Notes under the pieces: generated by a model
Seen by the model: only the letters and a program-made list of their open reading frames with translations
Told to the model about the DNA's origin: nothing
Databases searched by the model: none
Shown: one piece after another, positions 17,121-25,153 of the stretch
Numbering within the stretch: the first letter of the stretch is position 1
How the letters are laid out: each line of letters opens with the position of its first letter
Translations under genes and position numbers: made by a program
NCBI GenBank assembly: GCA_002694685.1
Contig: NZMW01000004.1
Coordinates: forward strand, 430,632 to 494,631
Direction: 5' to 3'
From: Balneola sp.
GTDB lineage: Bacteria > Bacteroidota > Rhodothermia > Balneolales > Balneolaceae
DNA: 64,000 nucleotides

Positions 17121-17801
17121 CTAAGGGCGATAGCTTACTCCGAGCTTAAATGAAGACCTTAGAATATTATTATTAATACTGTCTTGAGGTTGAACTTTCT
17201 TAGTAGTTGGGGTGAAGTTATAGTCTAACGAGATGCCGGTATATAATTTAATTTTTTCTGAAAGATGGTACTTCACTCCAAGGTTCGAACGGGTACTCAA
17301 ATAGTTTCTCCATCGAAAAATATCAATGGAATCGAATTCAGGCTCCTCACTTATTTCTTTGATAAAAGTATTCAACACCAGGTATGTTGAAAGTTCAATA
17401 TTCAAGCTCTTAAAGAATTTTGGGGTGTTGTATCCAGCTCCAGCTCCGGTACTCAAAAAAAGTGCCCGATAACTGTAGGTGCTTTCATCAAATTCGGGAA
17501 CTATTAATCGATTTGAAAGGTGTCCATTATCTACCCACCCAACACGACCAGATAGAAAAAACGATCGGCTTAAATGGTAATTAATTCCAATTTGTATCGA
17601 AGGTCTGAATTCTGTCCGGGAATGATATTCAATCTCTGAATTGGTTTTGAAGATGTTAAAGTCGTAGGTAGAACGACCTGGATTTGAATATTCAATATTA
17701 AAAACTATTTCCCACGGGTTAAATTTCTTGTCTTGAGTAAAGGCCATTTCAGGTAACAAGGATATTAGAAAGAGTAGATATGGTAGAAATTTCAATGACA
17801 T
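17121..17801 (-). CDS. Probable outer-membrane beta-barrel protein, unknown function
   Basis: 226 residues from the ATG at 17801-17799, chosen because the signal peptide (FLPYLLFLISLLPEMAFTQ) begins there; the frame is open 31 codons further but that part is not peptide-like. After cleavage the chain alternates polar and aromatic residues in strands (GINYHLSRSFFLSGRVGWVDNG, GVKYHLSEKIKLYTGISLDYN), and ends in FKLGVSYRP, which looks like a barrel-closing last strand. No family was recognised. It is divergent from the AraC gene at 17935, with a shared motif between them. Confidence 0.6.
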   Translation of the reverse strand: MSLKFLPYLLFLISLLPEMAFTQDKKFNPWEIVFNIEYSNPGRSTYDFNIFKTNSEIEYHSRTEFRPSIQIGINYHLSRSFFLSGRVGWVDNGHLSNRLIVPEFDESTYSYRALFLSTGAGAGYNTPKFFKSLNIELSTYLVLNTFIKEISEEPEFDSIDIFRWRNYLSTRSNLGVKYHLSEKIKLYTGISLDYNFTPTTKKVQPQDSINNNILRSSFKLGVSYRP

Positions 17802-17855
17802 TGGAGTCAGTTTTGAGATCGATTTACCTGAACTTAAAAGCAATTCCACAGAGGT

Positions 17856-17873
17856 AATTGTATAAAACAGACA
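17856..17873 (-). promoter_or_regulatory. AraC-associated motif, site 1
   Basis: On the minus strand the sequence is TGTCTGTTTTATACAATT, in the spacer between the divergent barrel and AraC genes. It differs at one base from site 2 (22657) and shares TGTC-N9-CAATT with sites 3-5. TTGT and ACAA are inverted arms. Confidence 0.5.
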
Positions 17874-17934
17874 ATTCGTATTGTTGCAAACCAATGCTGT
17901 ATTTTGAGCGTCCGACTAAAGCTATAAGGGGAAA

Positions 17935-18750
17935 ATGATTTATAAAGAGTTTGAACCCAGTGATGATTTAAAATCTATCCTGAAATGTTATTGGGTGCTG
18001 GAAGGCACAAGTGAAGAGATTAATGAAAAGCAGACCATTGTTCCCGATGGATGCATGGAAATGATCTTTCATTATGGAGATTTTTATTACCAATACCTGC
18101 CGGATGGAAGCAAGATCAAGCAACCGCGATGTTTCGTTTTTGGGCAACTGACTCAGAAGCTTGAGATTGAACCTTCAGGCGATTCCGGAATGTTTGCTGT
18201 CAGGTTCAAACCGGAGGGCTTACAACCCATATCACAAATGGCAGCTAAAGAATTTCAGGATTCTGCGGTACCATTGGATAAGGTTTTAGGGCCTGAAGGA
18301 TTATCTCTTGGATCCAAAATTCTGGATGCTTCAACCAGTGAGGAGCGAATAAAGCTTATTGAACATTACCTGACGGCTACGTTTGAATCTTCTGCAATTG
18401 CAGATTCTATTGTCAATGATGCCGTGAATACAATTATTTCAAGTCAGGGTAGACAGAAAATCAATGAGCTTCCTATAGAAAGCTCGGTAAGCAGACGTAC
18501 TCTGGAGCGGAGGTTTACGGATACTGTAGGTGTAAATCTCAAACAACTGTCAAAGATCATCAGGTTGAAAACAGCAGTACATAAGATGATCAACAAAGAA
18601 TATAATACACTTACTGAGCTTGCGTATGATAACGGATACTACGACCAAGCCCATTTTATTAAGGATTTTAAAAAGTATACCGGACTTACTCCAAAGGATT
18701 TCTTTGATTCTAATTTCAGTTTCACTCATCTCTTCTACGAAAACGGATAA
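17935..18750 (+). CDS. AraC-family regulator with DUF6597-type N-domain
   Basis: 271 residues. The N-terminal half begins YKEFEPSDDLKSILKCYWVLEG and contains VPDGCMEMIFHYG, typical of the cupin-like DUF6597 domain of AraC proteins. Residues about 165-262 are two helix-turn-helix motifs: SVSRRTLERRFTDTVGVNLKQL, then LTELAYDNGYYDQAHFIKDFKK and the closing TGLTPKDFF. Such regulators usually answer small hydrophobic or stress signals; the ligand here is unknown. The gene is divergent from the barrel protein and lies 61 bp from motif site 1. Confidence 0.85.
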   Translation: MIYKEFEPSDDLKSILKCYWVLEGTSEEINEKQTIVPDGCMEMIFHYGDFYYQYLPDGSKIKQPRCFVFGQLTQKLEIEPSGDSGMFAVRFKPEGLQPISQMAAKEFQDSAVPLDKVLGPEGLSLGSKILDASTSEERIKLIEHYLTATFESSAIADSIVNDAVNTIISSQGRQKINELPIESSVSRRTLERRFTDTVGVNLKQLSKIIRLKTAVHKMINKEYNTLTELAYDNGYYDQAHFIKDFKKYTGLTPKDFFDSNFSFTHLFYENG

Positions 18751-18772
18751 GATTGGTAAAAGATAAGCTATC

Positions 18773-19240
18773 CTACTTCTGGGCTTCCATAATAATCATG
18801 GAGTTCTTGTCGGGATCGAGAATACCGACACTTCGAATTCCATCCTGAACGGTAACCTCTCCTAATAATGATCCCCCAAATTGCTGCACATTTTCTATAA
18901 TAAGATCAAAATCAGTTACGGCGATATCTAACTGATGCCGTGTTTGTTGGGCCGTATTTTGTGCAAATTCAGCGGGACAGATTAATAAATTCAATCCTAA
19001 CCACTCACCCTCAAATAGGGTAAATCCTTGTATGGTTTTTTCAGAAAAATCGACATTAAAAACCTTTCTATAAAATTCGACCATGTTTGGCATATCATGA
19101 GCAGCAATGGTAAAGCCCAGAACTGTACCAATACTATGGTAGGTTAAACCTTCAGGATTATATTGTTTTTGTGCTTTTTGAGCACAGACATTTAATGAAT
19201 TTAAAAGCCCTAATAGTAATACGATCTTAATTATTCTCAT
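18773..19240 (-). CDS. Exported VOC/glyoxalase-like protein
   Basis: 155 residues with a signal peptide (IKIVLLLGLLNSLNVCAQK). The body is a VOC-fold pair of beta-alpha-beta-beta-beta modules: LGFTIAAHDMPNMVEFYRKVFNVDF at the start, and a second half ending VGILDPDKNSMIIME. The position of the metal ligands is partly kept (H near the start of the first strand, final E). Most VOC proteins are cytoplasmic, so export is uncommon. Three bases separate it from the DUF6265 gene upstream, so the two are probably one transcript. Confidence 0.75.
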   Translation of the reverse strand: MRIIKIVLLLGLLNSLNVCAQKAQKQYNPEGLTYHSIGTVLGFTIAAHDMPNMVEFYRKVFNVDFSEKTIQGFTLFEGEWLGLNLLICPAEFAQNTAQQTRHQLDIAVTDFDLIIENVQQFGGSLLGEVTVQDGIRSVGILDPDKNSMIIMEAQK

Positions 19241-19242
19241 AG

Positions 19243-19695
19243 CTATTTTAACTCCATTTTAGTCCAAGACCACTGCATTCCTTTTTCTCCACTTTCATCT
19301 TCAATTCTGGCTGTCAGTTTATCTCCGGCACGGCTGTAAATAATACGTTGTGGGAAGTCGTGGCTAAGATTCTCAAAAACCACTTTTTCTGAAGTCAATT
19401 CCGACAATGTGAACTCAGTAGGTTCTTTTCCAGAAGGAGATGCAAGGTATACAATGGTGCCGTCGTCTTTTGTTGTGATACGCAGGAATTCAAAGCCAGA
19501 ATTTTCTCCAACAACATCGCGGTGTACGCCCAAGATCATATTTCCGGCTACGGGAGTCCAGAGTTCTTCCATGGCAACTCCCTGGGTATTTCCTGTCCAG
19601 TAACCACTGATCCAGTTAAGGTCTTGTAAATTTTGACTGATTACTGAGGTTGATGTACTTAGTACAAATAATAAAAGCAGGACTAGGTTTTTCAT
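19243..19695 (-). CDS. Exported DUF6265-like protein
   Basis: 150 residues with a signal peptide (LLLLFVLSTSTSVISQ). The mature part starts LQDLNWISGYWTG and continues MEELWTPVAGNMILGVHRDV and FENLSHDFPQRIIYSR, which is the DUF6265 pattern, a small lipocalin-like beta-barrel of unknown function. It is first in a two-gene unit with the VOC gene. A weaker copy of the AraC-associated motif is 55 bp upstream of its start. Confidence 0.75.
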   Translation of the reverse strand: MKNLVLLLLFVLSTSTSVISQNLQDLNWISGYWTGNTQGVAMEELWTPVAGNMILGVHRDVVGENSGFEFLRITTKDDGTIVYLASPSGKEPTEFTLSELTSEKVVFENLSHDFPQRIIYSRAGDKLTARIEDESGEKGMQWSWTKMELK

Positions 19696-19749
19696 GAACT
19701 TATATTAGGTTGATAATTTGAACCAAATTAAAAGTCAGAACCCAAAGCA

Positions 19750-19768
19750 AATTGGAAAAAAACGACAA
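19750..19768 (-). promoter_or_regulatory. AraC-associated motif, site 5 (weak)
   Basis: On the minus strand TTGTCGTTTTTTTCCAATT, upstream of the DUF6265 gene. It keeps TTGTCG and CAATT at the same spacing as the other sites, with C in place of A before CAATT. Confidence 0.35.
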
Positions 19769-19785
19769 TTTTGAAATCAACATAA

Positions 19786-20997
19786 TTAATAGTGCTTTTC
19801 TACAGAAGAATCATCAGGCATGATTACGATATAGTCGTAATTGATGATCTCCCGAACCTCAAATTTTGAACCTGTGAGCTCTTTATTAAGAATTTTTTTT
19901 CGAAGCGGTCTTACATCAATAAGTGCCCACCGATCTTTACTTCCAACACTCATAAAATTTCCAGAGAGCGAATAATTCTTATTATCCATCATATCTTCGC
20001 CATCGATATAACGATTTAGAAAACGCAGATATAACGCCTTACTTCCTAAGCTGTCAGATAGATGCTGTATATGATTACCCATATCAAGATAGTTAAGTGG
20101 GCTTCGCTCTCTTCCCGAATGATAACTGCCCATCTTAAGGATTACTTTGGGCTCGGAGTCTTCGTCTAGCGCTTGAGCAAACTTATTATCAAAATTGGAT
20201 TTAAAATATGCTATTCGAGTTCGGTTGCTAAGATTATAACTACCTTCTTCATATAAGCAGTAGATGTTGAGGCTTTCCTGTATGGAATCAATAATCATCA
20301 AAATCTGGGCATCATTTTTTTCAAGAGAGTCAAGGTAGGAGTTCAAGAGCTCTGATTTTTTGAGGTTACATGCTAAGGCATAACTTCTGAAAATCTGTGC
20401 CCGTAATTGTTTCCGGTTAATCTTCCTATGTAGCTTTCTCAAAAGTTTTTGTTGATCAGGTGTTAGTTCACCGGCTTGGGCTGCAAGTTCATCTAGTAAG
20501 TATGGAATTGCGAAAGAGAACTCTTGATCAATCCCCCATAAATCATATCCATTTTTGTTAGCCACTTCCAGCATTTTCAGATCAGCTTTTCCTGTAAAAA
20601 AGGGAATAGGGTAAATGTTGAATAGATTCTTGGAATATTCATCATAGAATTCTGAAACCCTGTCAGGATCTTCTTCTATCAGGTTCTCCAATTTATCGGC
20701 CGCATATGGTCCTGTTTCAACTGCGAAATAACTAAATCCAAAAGAGGTCGCAGTATCCAGTAAAGCGGAAGTAAATAGACTTAATTGAACACGATTATGT
20801 AACTCGCCTAATGAGAGAAACTGGCTTTCTGAAACTTCCAGGATTAAAGAATCTGCCCCGTTAATTACTCCAGCTTCAATTTCAAAGTATGTTGTGTAAG
20901 GCTGAAAATGCTCTGGTTGAAGCCGCTGTGCATTTTGGGCAGCAAGATCAGTGATCAGAAAAAAAGAGAATAGAAAAATGGCCGTTCTGCAAAACAT
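19786..20997 (-). CDS. Exported erythromycin-esterase/ChaN-like protein, function unknown
   Basis: 403 residues with a signal peptide (AIFLFSFFLITDLAAQ). After it comes FLSLGELHNRVQLS with FSYFAVETGPYAADKL, and near residue 290 KMGSYHSGRERSP. The order Glu-His ... Glu ... His matches the layout of the erythromycin-esterase (EreA)/TIKI-like hydrolase superfamily. Overall similarity is weak, so an antibiotic-resistance role should not be assumed; an exported hydrolase is the most that can be said. It is followed 38 bp before by the metallo-beta-lactamase-fold gene on the same strand. Confidence 0.5.
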   Translation of the reverse strand: MFCRTAIFLFSFFLITDLAAQNAQRLQPEHFQPYTTYFEIEAGVINGADSLILEVSESQFLSLGELHNRVQLSLFTSALLDTATSFGFSYFAVETGPYAADKLENLIEEDPDRVSEFYDEYSKNLFNIYPIPFFTGKADLKMLEVANKNGYDLWGIDQEFSFAIPYLLDELAAQAGELTPDQQKLLRKLHRKINRKQLRAQIFRSYALACNLKKSELLNSYLDSLEKNDAQILMIIDSIQESLNIYCLYEEGSYNLSNRTRIAYFKSNFDNKFAQALDEDSEPKVILKMGSYHSGRERSPLNYLDMGNHIQHLSDSLGSKALYLRFLNRYIDGEDMMDNKNYSLSGNFMSVGSKDRWALIDVRPLRKKILNKELTGSKFEVREIINYDYIVIMPDDSSVEKHY

Positions 20998-21038
20998 AGC
21001 TTGGATGTCAAGATTTTATTTTGGTTTGGCTCAACAAG

Positions 21039-22568
21039 CTATTGAGCGCTACTGAAGTCCATTAAAAAAGTTTCAACAGATTGCCACGGAATAGGTGGTG
21101 TATGGAGTGCATAAACCGTTTCAACGTTAAGCTGATTACGTTCAATCACATCTTTTACTTCAGTAAGATATTGGGGCATAAAAAAAGAGCCATTCGGAAT
21201 TTTCTGAATCAAATCAGCAGCATATAATAGTTTTTCATTCTTTAGATAAACAAACAGCATGCGGGCACCCCCTTCGCCTTCAACAGGATAGATTTCAATT
21301 CGGTCATTTAATTTCATCTTGGTTTTAACGGGCGCAACAGTAGGCAGGTGAGAGACTTCCGATAGCACATCCGGATGTTTTGAGTAATTCGCCTCGAATA
21401 ATTCTTCGATCAATTCCTGATTCCGGTAAGAACTGTAAACAGGGATATTTTTTGCAGCATAGGTTCTCAGACCAGCGATATGGGGATGAGCATCTGATGC
21501 ATTAATAACAGCAGATATGGTTTTATTAGGATAGGTAGATGACAAATAATCAATGACACTTGAGCTGTATGAAGAACTGATTGGCGCTTCAATAACTACG
21601 ATCTCGTTCTCATGTATAATCCAGCTGACAAACCAGGCTCCGGGTAACAAAAACACACCATCGGCTATTTCCTGAATAGAAGAAAAATCTGCTTTTTTAT
21701 CGTGTATTGAGCCGGTATCAAAAAGTTGCTGATCAGTAATAAATAAGCTGTCCGGGACTTCAGGCTTAAAATCGATATCCAGAATTGTTGATGACTTCCA
21801 CTTCAGATCCCTGCGGTAAATATCCCACTGCATAGGGTACCTAACCCCATTTTCGAAAAAGTTATAAAGAGAGAATTTCACGTTCGTTTTAAAACTTCCC
21901 CAGAGGGCATAAAACTGATCATTGGGAAGGGTAGTTATAAAGTCAATTTCTGAGATCAGGTAGGTGTCTTGGCTGATATACAACCTGTGCAAACTTTCAT
22001 CAAAGGTAGCATCAATCACGAAATGAGGTATATCATCAATAATTACATCCGGTTTCTTTTGAAGAGAATTTGATTTAAGGAGTTTTTGAACAACAGTAAC
22101 CGGATCGTACCGAATCCACTCTAAAAATTCACCGGAGTAACTTGTAGGCATAGGATAATTGCGTTCTCCGAATTTCATGTAGCCAGAATTTCCGGCTATC
22201 AGGGAAACACTTTCAACAGGTTGCTTAAACTGAAACTGGGTGACTGACAACTCCTGATGAATCTTATCTTCCTGAAGAGCCCTCACTTCGGTAGCTCTTT
22301 CATAAGAAGTGATAAAAGGCCCTTTTGGATTTTCAGATTGTTCGATCCAGTGCTTATGCCCAACATGAGTGGATTTGATAAACTGGATTGGTGCAAGGGT
22401 TTCAATACCTCCCATTTCAGCAGCCATTTGTTGAATGATTTGGTCAGCTGTTTGAGCTTGAATACTATCAAGAAGTAGAAAAGGAAGGATTAGAAACAGG
22501 AGTAGAGAATATTTTTTTGATGATATTGCTGATGGGATTCTAAAAGACATAAAATGTGAGAACTTCAT
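21039..22568 (-). CDS. Exported metallo-beta-lactamase-fold protein with lost metal ligands
   Basis: 509 residues; ATG at 22568 or at 22550, both before a signal peptide (LLFLILPFLLLDSIQAQ). Residues 28-270 form an N-terminal domain (QMAAEMGGIETLAPIQF ... YLISEIDFIT) of the type found before periplasmic MBL proteins. From 290 the MBL fold is clear: GVFLLPGAWFVSWIIHENEIVVIEAP. The usual THxHxDHxGG is INASDAHPHIAG and the next ligand region is PVEGEGGARMLFVYL, so most zinc ligands are missing, while YAADL and LHTPPIPW remain. It is probably not a hydrolase of the usual kind, perhaps a binding protein. Confidence 0.7.
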   Translation of the reverse strand: MKFSHFMSFRIPSAISSKKYSLLLFLILPFLLLDSIQAQTADQIIQQMAAEMGGIETLAPIQFIKSTHVGHKHWIEQSENPKGPFITSYERATEVRALQEDKIHQELSVTQFQFKQPVESVSLIAGNSGYMKFGERNYPMPTSYSGEFLEWIRYDPVTVVQKLLKSNSLQKKPDVIIDDIPHFVIDATFDESLHRLYISQDTYLISEIDFITTLPNDQFYALWGSFKTNVKFSLYNFFENGVRYPMQWDIYRRDLKWKSSTILDIDFKPEVPDSLFITDQQLFDTGSIHDKKADFSSIQEIADGVFLLPGAWFVSWIIHENEIVVIEAPISSSYSSSVIDYLSSTYPNKTISAVINASDAHPHIAGLRTYAAKNIPVYSSYRNQELIEELFEANYSKHPDVLSEVSHLPTVAPVKTKMKLNDRIEIYPVEGEGGARMLFVYLKNEKLLYAADLIQKIPNGSFFMPQYLTEVKDVIERNQLNVETVYALHTPPIPWQSVETFLMDFSSAQ

Positions 22569-22656
22569 TTCAATTTATTAAAGCACTATTTGGCTGTTAC
22601 AATAGTTTAAGTTCGCCAGATAGAGTTCAATAAACTATCAGGATTGCCCGAGCTTA

Positions 22657-22674
22657 AATTGTAAAAAACAGACA
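22657..22674 (-). promoter_or_regulatory. AraC-associated motif, site 2
   Basis: Minus-strand sequence TGTCTGTTTTTTACAATT, 89 bp upstream of the metallo-beta-lactamase-fold gene and just downstream of the AraC gene at 22741. It is 17/18 identical to site 1. Confidence 0.5.
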
Positions 22675-22740
22675 GAACCAGATTATGGAATGTGAAAGGG
22701 AAATTTTGGCCAAAGAATGACTTAGTTCTCGCAGAAATTG

Positions 22741-23553
22741 TCAGCCTTTATTGATGTGTTCTAATATCAAATCATTGGTGGTAAAAGGCATATCAGAAAA
22801 GAATTCTTTAGGAGGCATACCGGTTATTTTTCGGCATTCTTTCACAAAGTGGGACTGATCATAATAGCCAAATGATAAAGCTTCGACCAGATTGGTGGAG
22901 GGATTCTTCTTCAGGTGTGAAGTTGTCAAATCAAACCTGATTACATCTTTGAGCTGTTTTGGAGAAAGTGAAAAATGTTTCTTTACAAATCGATAGAGGC
23001 TTTTGGTTGTCATAAAAAGGGACTGTGAAATTGACCCTATATCTTCATTGTTAAGGTCTGTGAATTCCTCCAGTACTTTTAAAATTTTCCCTTCTTTGGG
23101 GATAGGAGATAGTATTCTTTTAAATAGAGCGTCTAACCATTCTGTTTCAAATCCTTCCTGTCGATTGGCTAAGTGTTTTCTGATTTCATCCTGGACTTCA
23201 GGACTGAAAGGGAAAGAAAAGGGGATCAGAAGTTTGTTGGTTTTGGGAAGTTTAAACTCAGGGTGACCCAACACTGAGATCTTCATTTTAATATTTATGC
23301 ACTTCATTCCCGCATCAATACGAAGTAGAGAAGAATCATTACTGGCAAAGAATAGCCCTGTATTGGGAGCTTTTTTAAAAGTGCCATCACATTGATCAAG
23401 TACCGAAAAGCTACCCTCTAAAATAAAGTAAACATCAAATTTACCATTAGGCACTGTTTTCAGGTAGGCCGGTTTACTAAAATCATAAAACTGGTATCTG
23501 TCAATATGTAATGCAACCGAATGGTCTTGAGGTATTTTCTCTATCGGAATCAA
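22741..23553 (-). CDS. AraC-family regulator
   Basis: 270 residues from a TTG start at 23553; no ATG is available nearby. The N-terminal part is cupin-like (GKFDVYFILEGSFSVLD). Residues about 165-260 hold the AraC DNA-binding domain: ISQSLFMTTKSLYRFVKKHFSLSPKQL, then LVEALSFGYYDQSHFVKECRK and the ending TGMPPKEFF. It resembles the regulator at 17935 in layout but not closely in sequence. Motif site 3 begins 2 bp upstream of the start codon, which suggests self-control. Confidence 0.82.
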   Translation of the reverse strand: MIPIEKIPQDHSVALHIDRYQFYDFSKPAYLKTVPNGKFDVYFILEGSFSVLDQCDGTFKKAPNTGLFFASNDSSLLRIDAGMKCINIKMKISVLGHPEFKLPKTNKLLIPFSFPFSPEVQDEIRKHLANRQEGFETEWLDALFKRILSPIPKEGKILKVLEEFTDLNNEDIGSISQSLFMTTKSLYRFVKKHFSLSPKQLKDVIRFDLTTSHLKKNPSTNLVEALSFGYYDQSHFVKECRKITGMPPKEFFSDMPFTTNDLILEHINKG

Positions 23554-23555
23554 AG

Positions 23556-23575
23556 TGTCGGATATTTACAATTAA
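23556..23575 (+). promoter_or_regulatory. AraC-associated motif, site 3
   Basis: TGTCGGATATTTACAATTAA lies 2 bp upstream of the start of the AraC gene at 23553. An identical 20-mer occurs at 24229 (site 4). Its position at the start of the gene would allow autorepression. Confidence 0.55.
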
Positions 23576-23699
23576 ACGCCTAATTATTTAGATAAACTCA
23601 TATCACCGGAGAAATACGGATCAAACTTTAAAAAGTTATCATGGTGTTAACGGTATAAAAATAGTACAAACATAAATACTAGACTGAATTGGATTAGTG

Positions 23700-24188
23700 A
23701 TGAGAAAAATAATTGTAACCTTGATCATATTGATATCCACAGTGTATATGAACCATGATGTCACTGCTCAGAAAAACCTATCGCAACACTTTATAGGCAG
23801 CTGGCAGGGTACGGGCAATTTAATGGGCTCCGAAGCTACCTTCGATATGCGTTGGGAAAAGGAGCTGGGTGGGCAATTCTTAAAGCTTACATTCCAAAAT
23901 AGCAGAACCCCTGAGAATAGCAGTCCTGTCACATTTAATGCTATCGCAATGTATCGTCCGGGAGAAAAGGGATGGACCGGTACCTGGTTTGATGTAAGAG
24001 GGATAAGTTTTCCCCTCAAAGGTCAGGTTGAAGGCAATACGTTAAGCGTAGATTGGGGCAGATCTGATACCGAGCAAGGCCGAACGGTTTACGCTTTACA
24101 GAACGATGGCAGTATGATAGTAACCGATTTTATTCAGCAACAAGGAATTTATACCCAGTTTGCAAAAGCGACTTATAACAAAAAATGA
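23700..24188 (+). CDS. Exported DUF1579-like small protein
   Basis: 162 residues from the ATG at 23700 (a GTG directly before it could also serve). A signal peptide (IIVTLIILISTVYMNHDVTAQ) precedes a lipocalin-like body: HFIGSWQGTGNLMGSEATFDMRW, FLKLTFQNSR and FIQQQGIYTQFAKATY. The GxWxGxG opening resembles DUF1579/THAP4-type beta-barrels, which bind small ligands. No catalytic residues are apparent. The gene is flanked by motif sites 3 and 4. Confidence 0.6.
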   Translation: MRKIIVTLIILISTVYMNHDVTAQKNLSQHFIGSWQGTGNLMGSEATFDMRWEKELGGQFLKLTFQNSRTPENSSPVTFNAIAMYRPGEKGWTGTWFDVRGISFPLKGQVEGNTLSVDWGRSDTEQGRTVYALQNDGSMIVTDFIQQQGIYTQFAKATYNKK

Positions 24189-24228
24189 TCAGGCATTTGG
24201 AAAGAGTTTTCCTTGATCTATCCGAGAT

Positions 24229-24248
24229 TGTCGGATATTTACAATTAA
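24229..24248 (+). promoter_or_regulatory. AraC-associated motif, site 4
   Basis: Second exact copy of the 20-mer TGTCGGATATTTACAATTAA, 60 bp upstream of the alpha/beta-hydrolase start at 24308. A T before it makes a TTGT-N9-ACAA inverted pair. Confidence 0.55.
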
Positions 24249-24307
24249 TGCGTCTTTCATTTGCTTAGAATATGATTTCAATAAATCATTTAAGACGTGC
24301 AAGTATT

Positions 24308-25135
24308 ATGAAGCGTATTCTTTTAGTATTGATTTCTCTTTTTTTGGGGACCCAGGTATTAGCTCAAGATGTAGTTTTAAGCAATGGAGTAAAAGGACAA
24401 AGTTTTGAATTTAAAACTCAGCATTCCACCTTACACTATGAAAAATTTGGATCAGGCAATCCTTTGTTAGTTCTCCATGGCAACGGAGGTTCCACAAAAA
24501 GTGTGTATCGTTTACTCCCCGAGCTGGTATCAGAATACGAAGTGATAGCGGTTGACAGCCCTTGCCACGGCCAAAGCTCTTGCAATGAAAACCTATTGAG
24601 CTATGAATTCATTACCAAAGAGTTAACAGCCTTAATTAATGAACTTGGCTATGAAAAGATCAGAATATGGGGGCATAGTGATGGAGGAATAGTTGGCTTG
24701 ATGTTAGGCTATACCATCCCTCAAAAAATTGACCGCATGTTAATATCCGGTGCAAATACACGACTGGACACCACGGCGATGTTACCTGAAATCGTGGGGA
24801 TGGTAAATCGATATGAAGAAATCCCCATTCCTGATATGCGGCTACAAGTAAAGCTGATGGCGGAGCAAAAAGCAATTCCTGATTCCAAAATCACAGAGGT
24901 TTCTATGCCGGTAACGCTTATGGTAGGAGACCGTGACGCTGTCAAAATCGAGCATACGCTTGAGTTATTTAAGCTACTTCCGAATGCAAACCTCAACGTA
25001 CTACCAGGAACCAGCCATTTTTTGGAAAATCCTGAATATGTGATTACCCAGCTAAAAATGATGAATAAGCCTTTTAAGTCACCTTCTACACTCGATATAG
25101 TTCAACAAATATCAGATCAGATATTTCAGAATTAA
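24308..25135 (+). CDS. Exported alpha/beta hydrolase
   Basis: 275 residues from the ATG at 24308, where a signal peptide starts (RILLVLISLFLGTQVLAQ); the frame is open 12 codons further upstream. The alpha/beta-hydrolase core is complete: PLLVLHGNGGSTKS (oxyanion HGN), IRIWGHSDGGIVGLML (nucleophile Ser in GHSDGG), MLVGDRDAVKIEHT (acid) and LPGTSHFLENPE (His). It is likely an esterase or lactonase acting in the periplasm. The substrate is unknown. It is probably cotranscribed with the esterase and protease genes that follow. Confidence 0.85.
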   Translation: MKRILLVLISLFLGTQVLAQDVVLSNGVKGQSFEFKTQHSTLHYEKFGSGNPLLVLHGNGGSTKSVYRLLPELVSEYEVIAVDSPCHGQSSCNENLLSYEFITKELTALINELGYEKIRIWGHSDGGIVGLMLGYTIPQKIDRMLISGANTRLDTTAMLPEIVGMVNRYEEIPIPDMRLQVKLMAEQKAIPDSKITEVSMPVTLMVGDRDAVKIEHTLELFKLLPNANLNVLPGTSHFLENPEYVITQLKMMNKPFKSPSTLDIVQQISDQIFQN

Positions 25136-25153
25136 ATTTAGGTCAATGTTCAG

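Noticed and set aside
19786-20997. A macrolide-resistance esterase
   Set aside because: The similarity to EreA is limited to a few motif positions and the protein is exported, so a resistance role is not supported.
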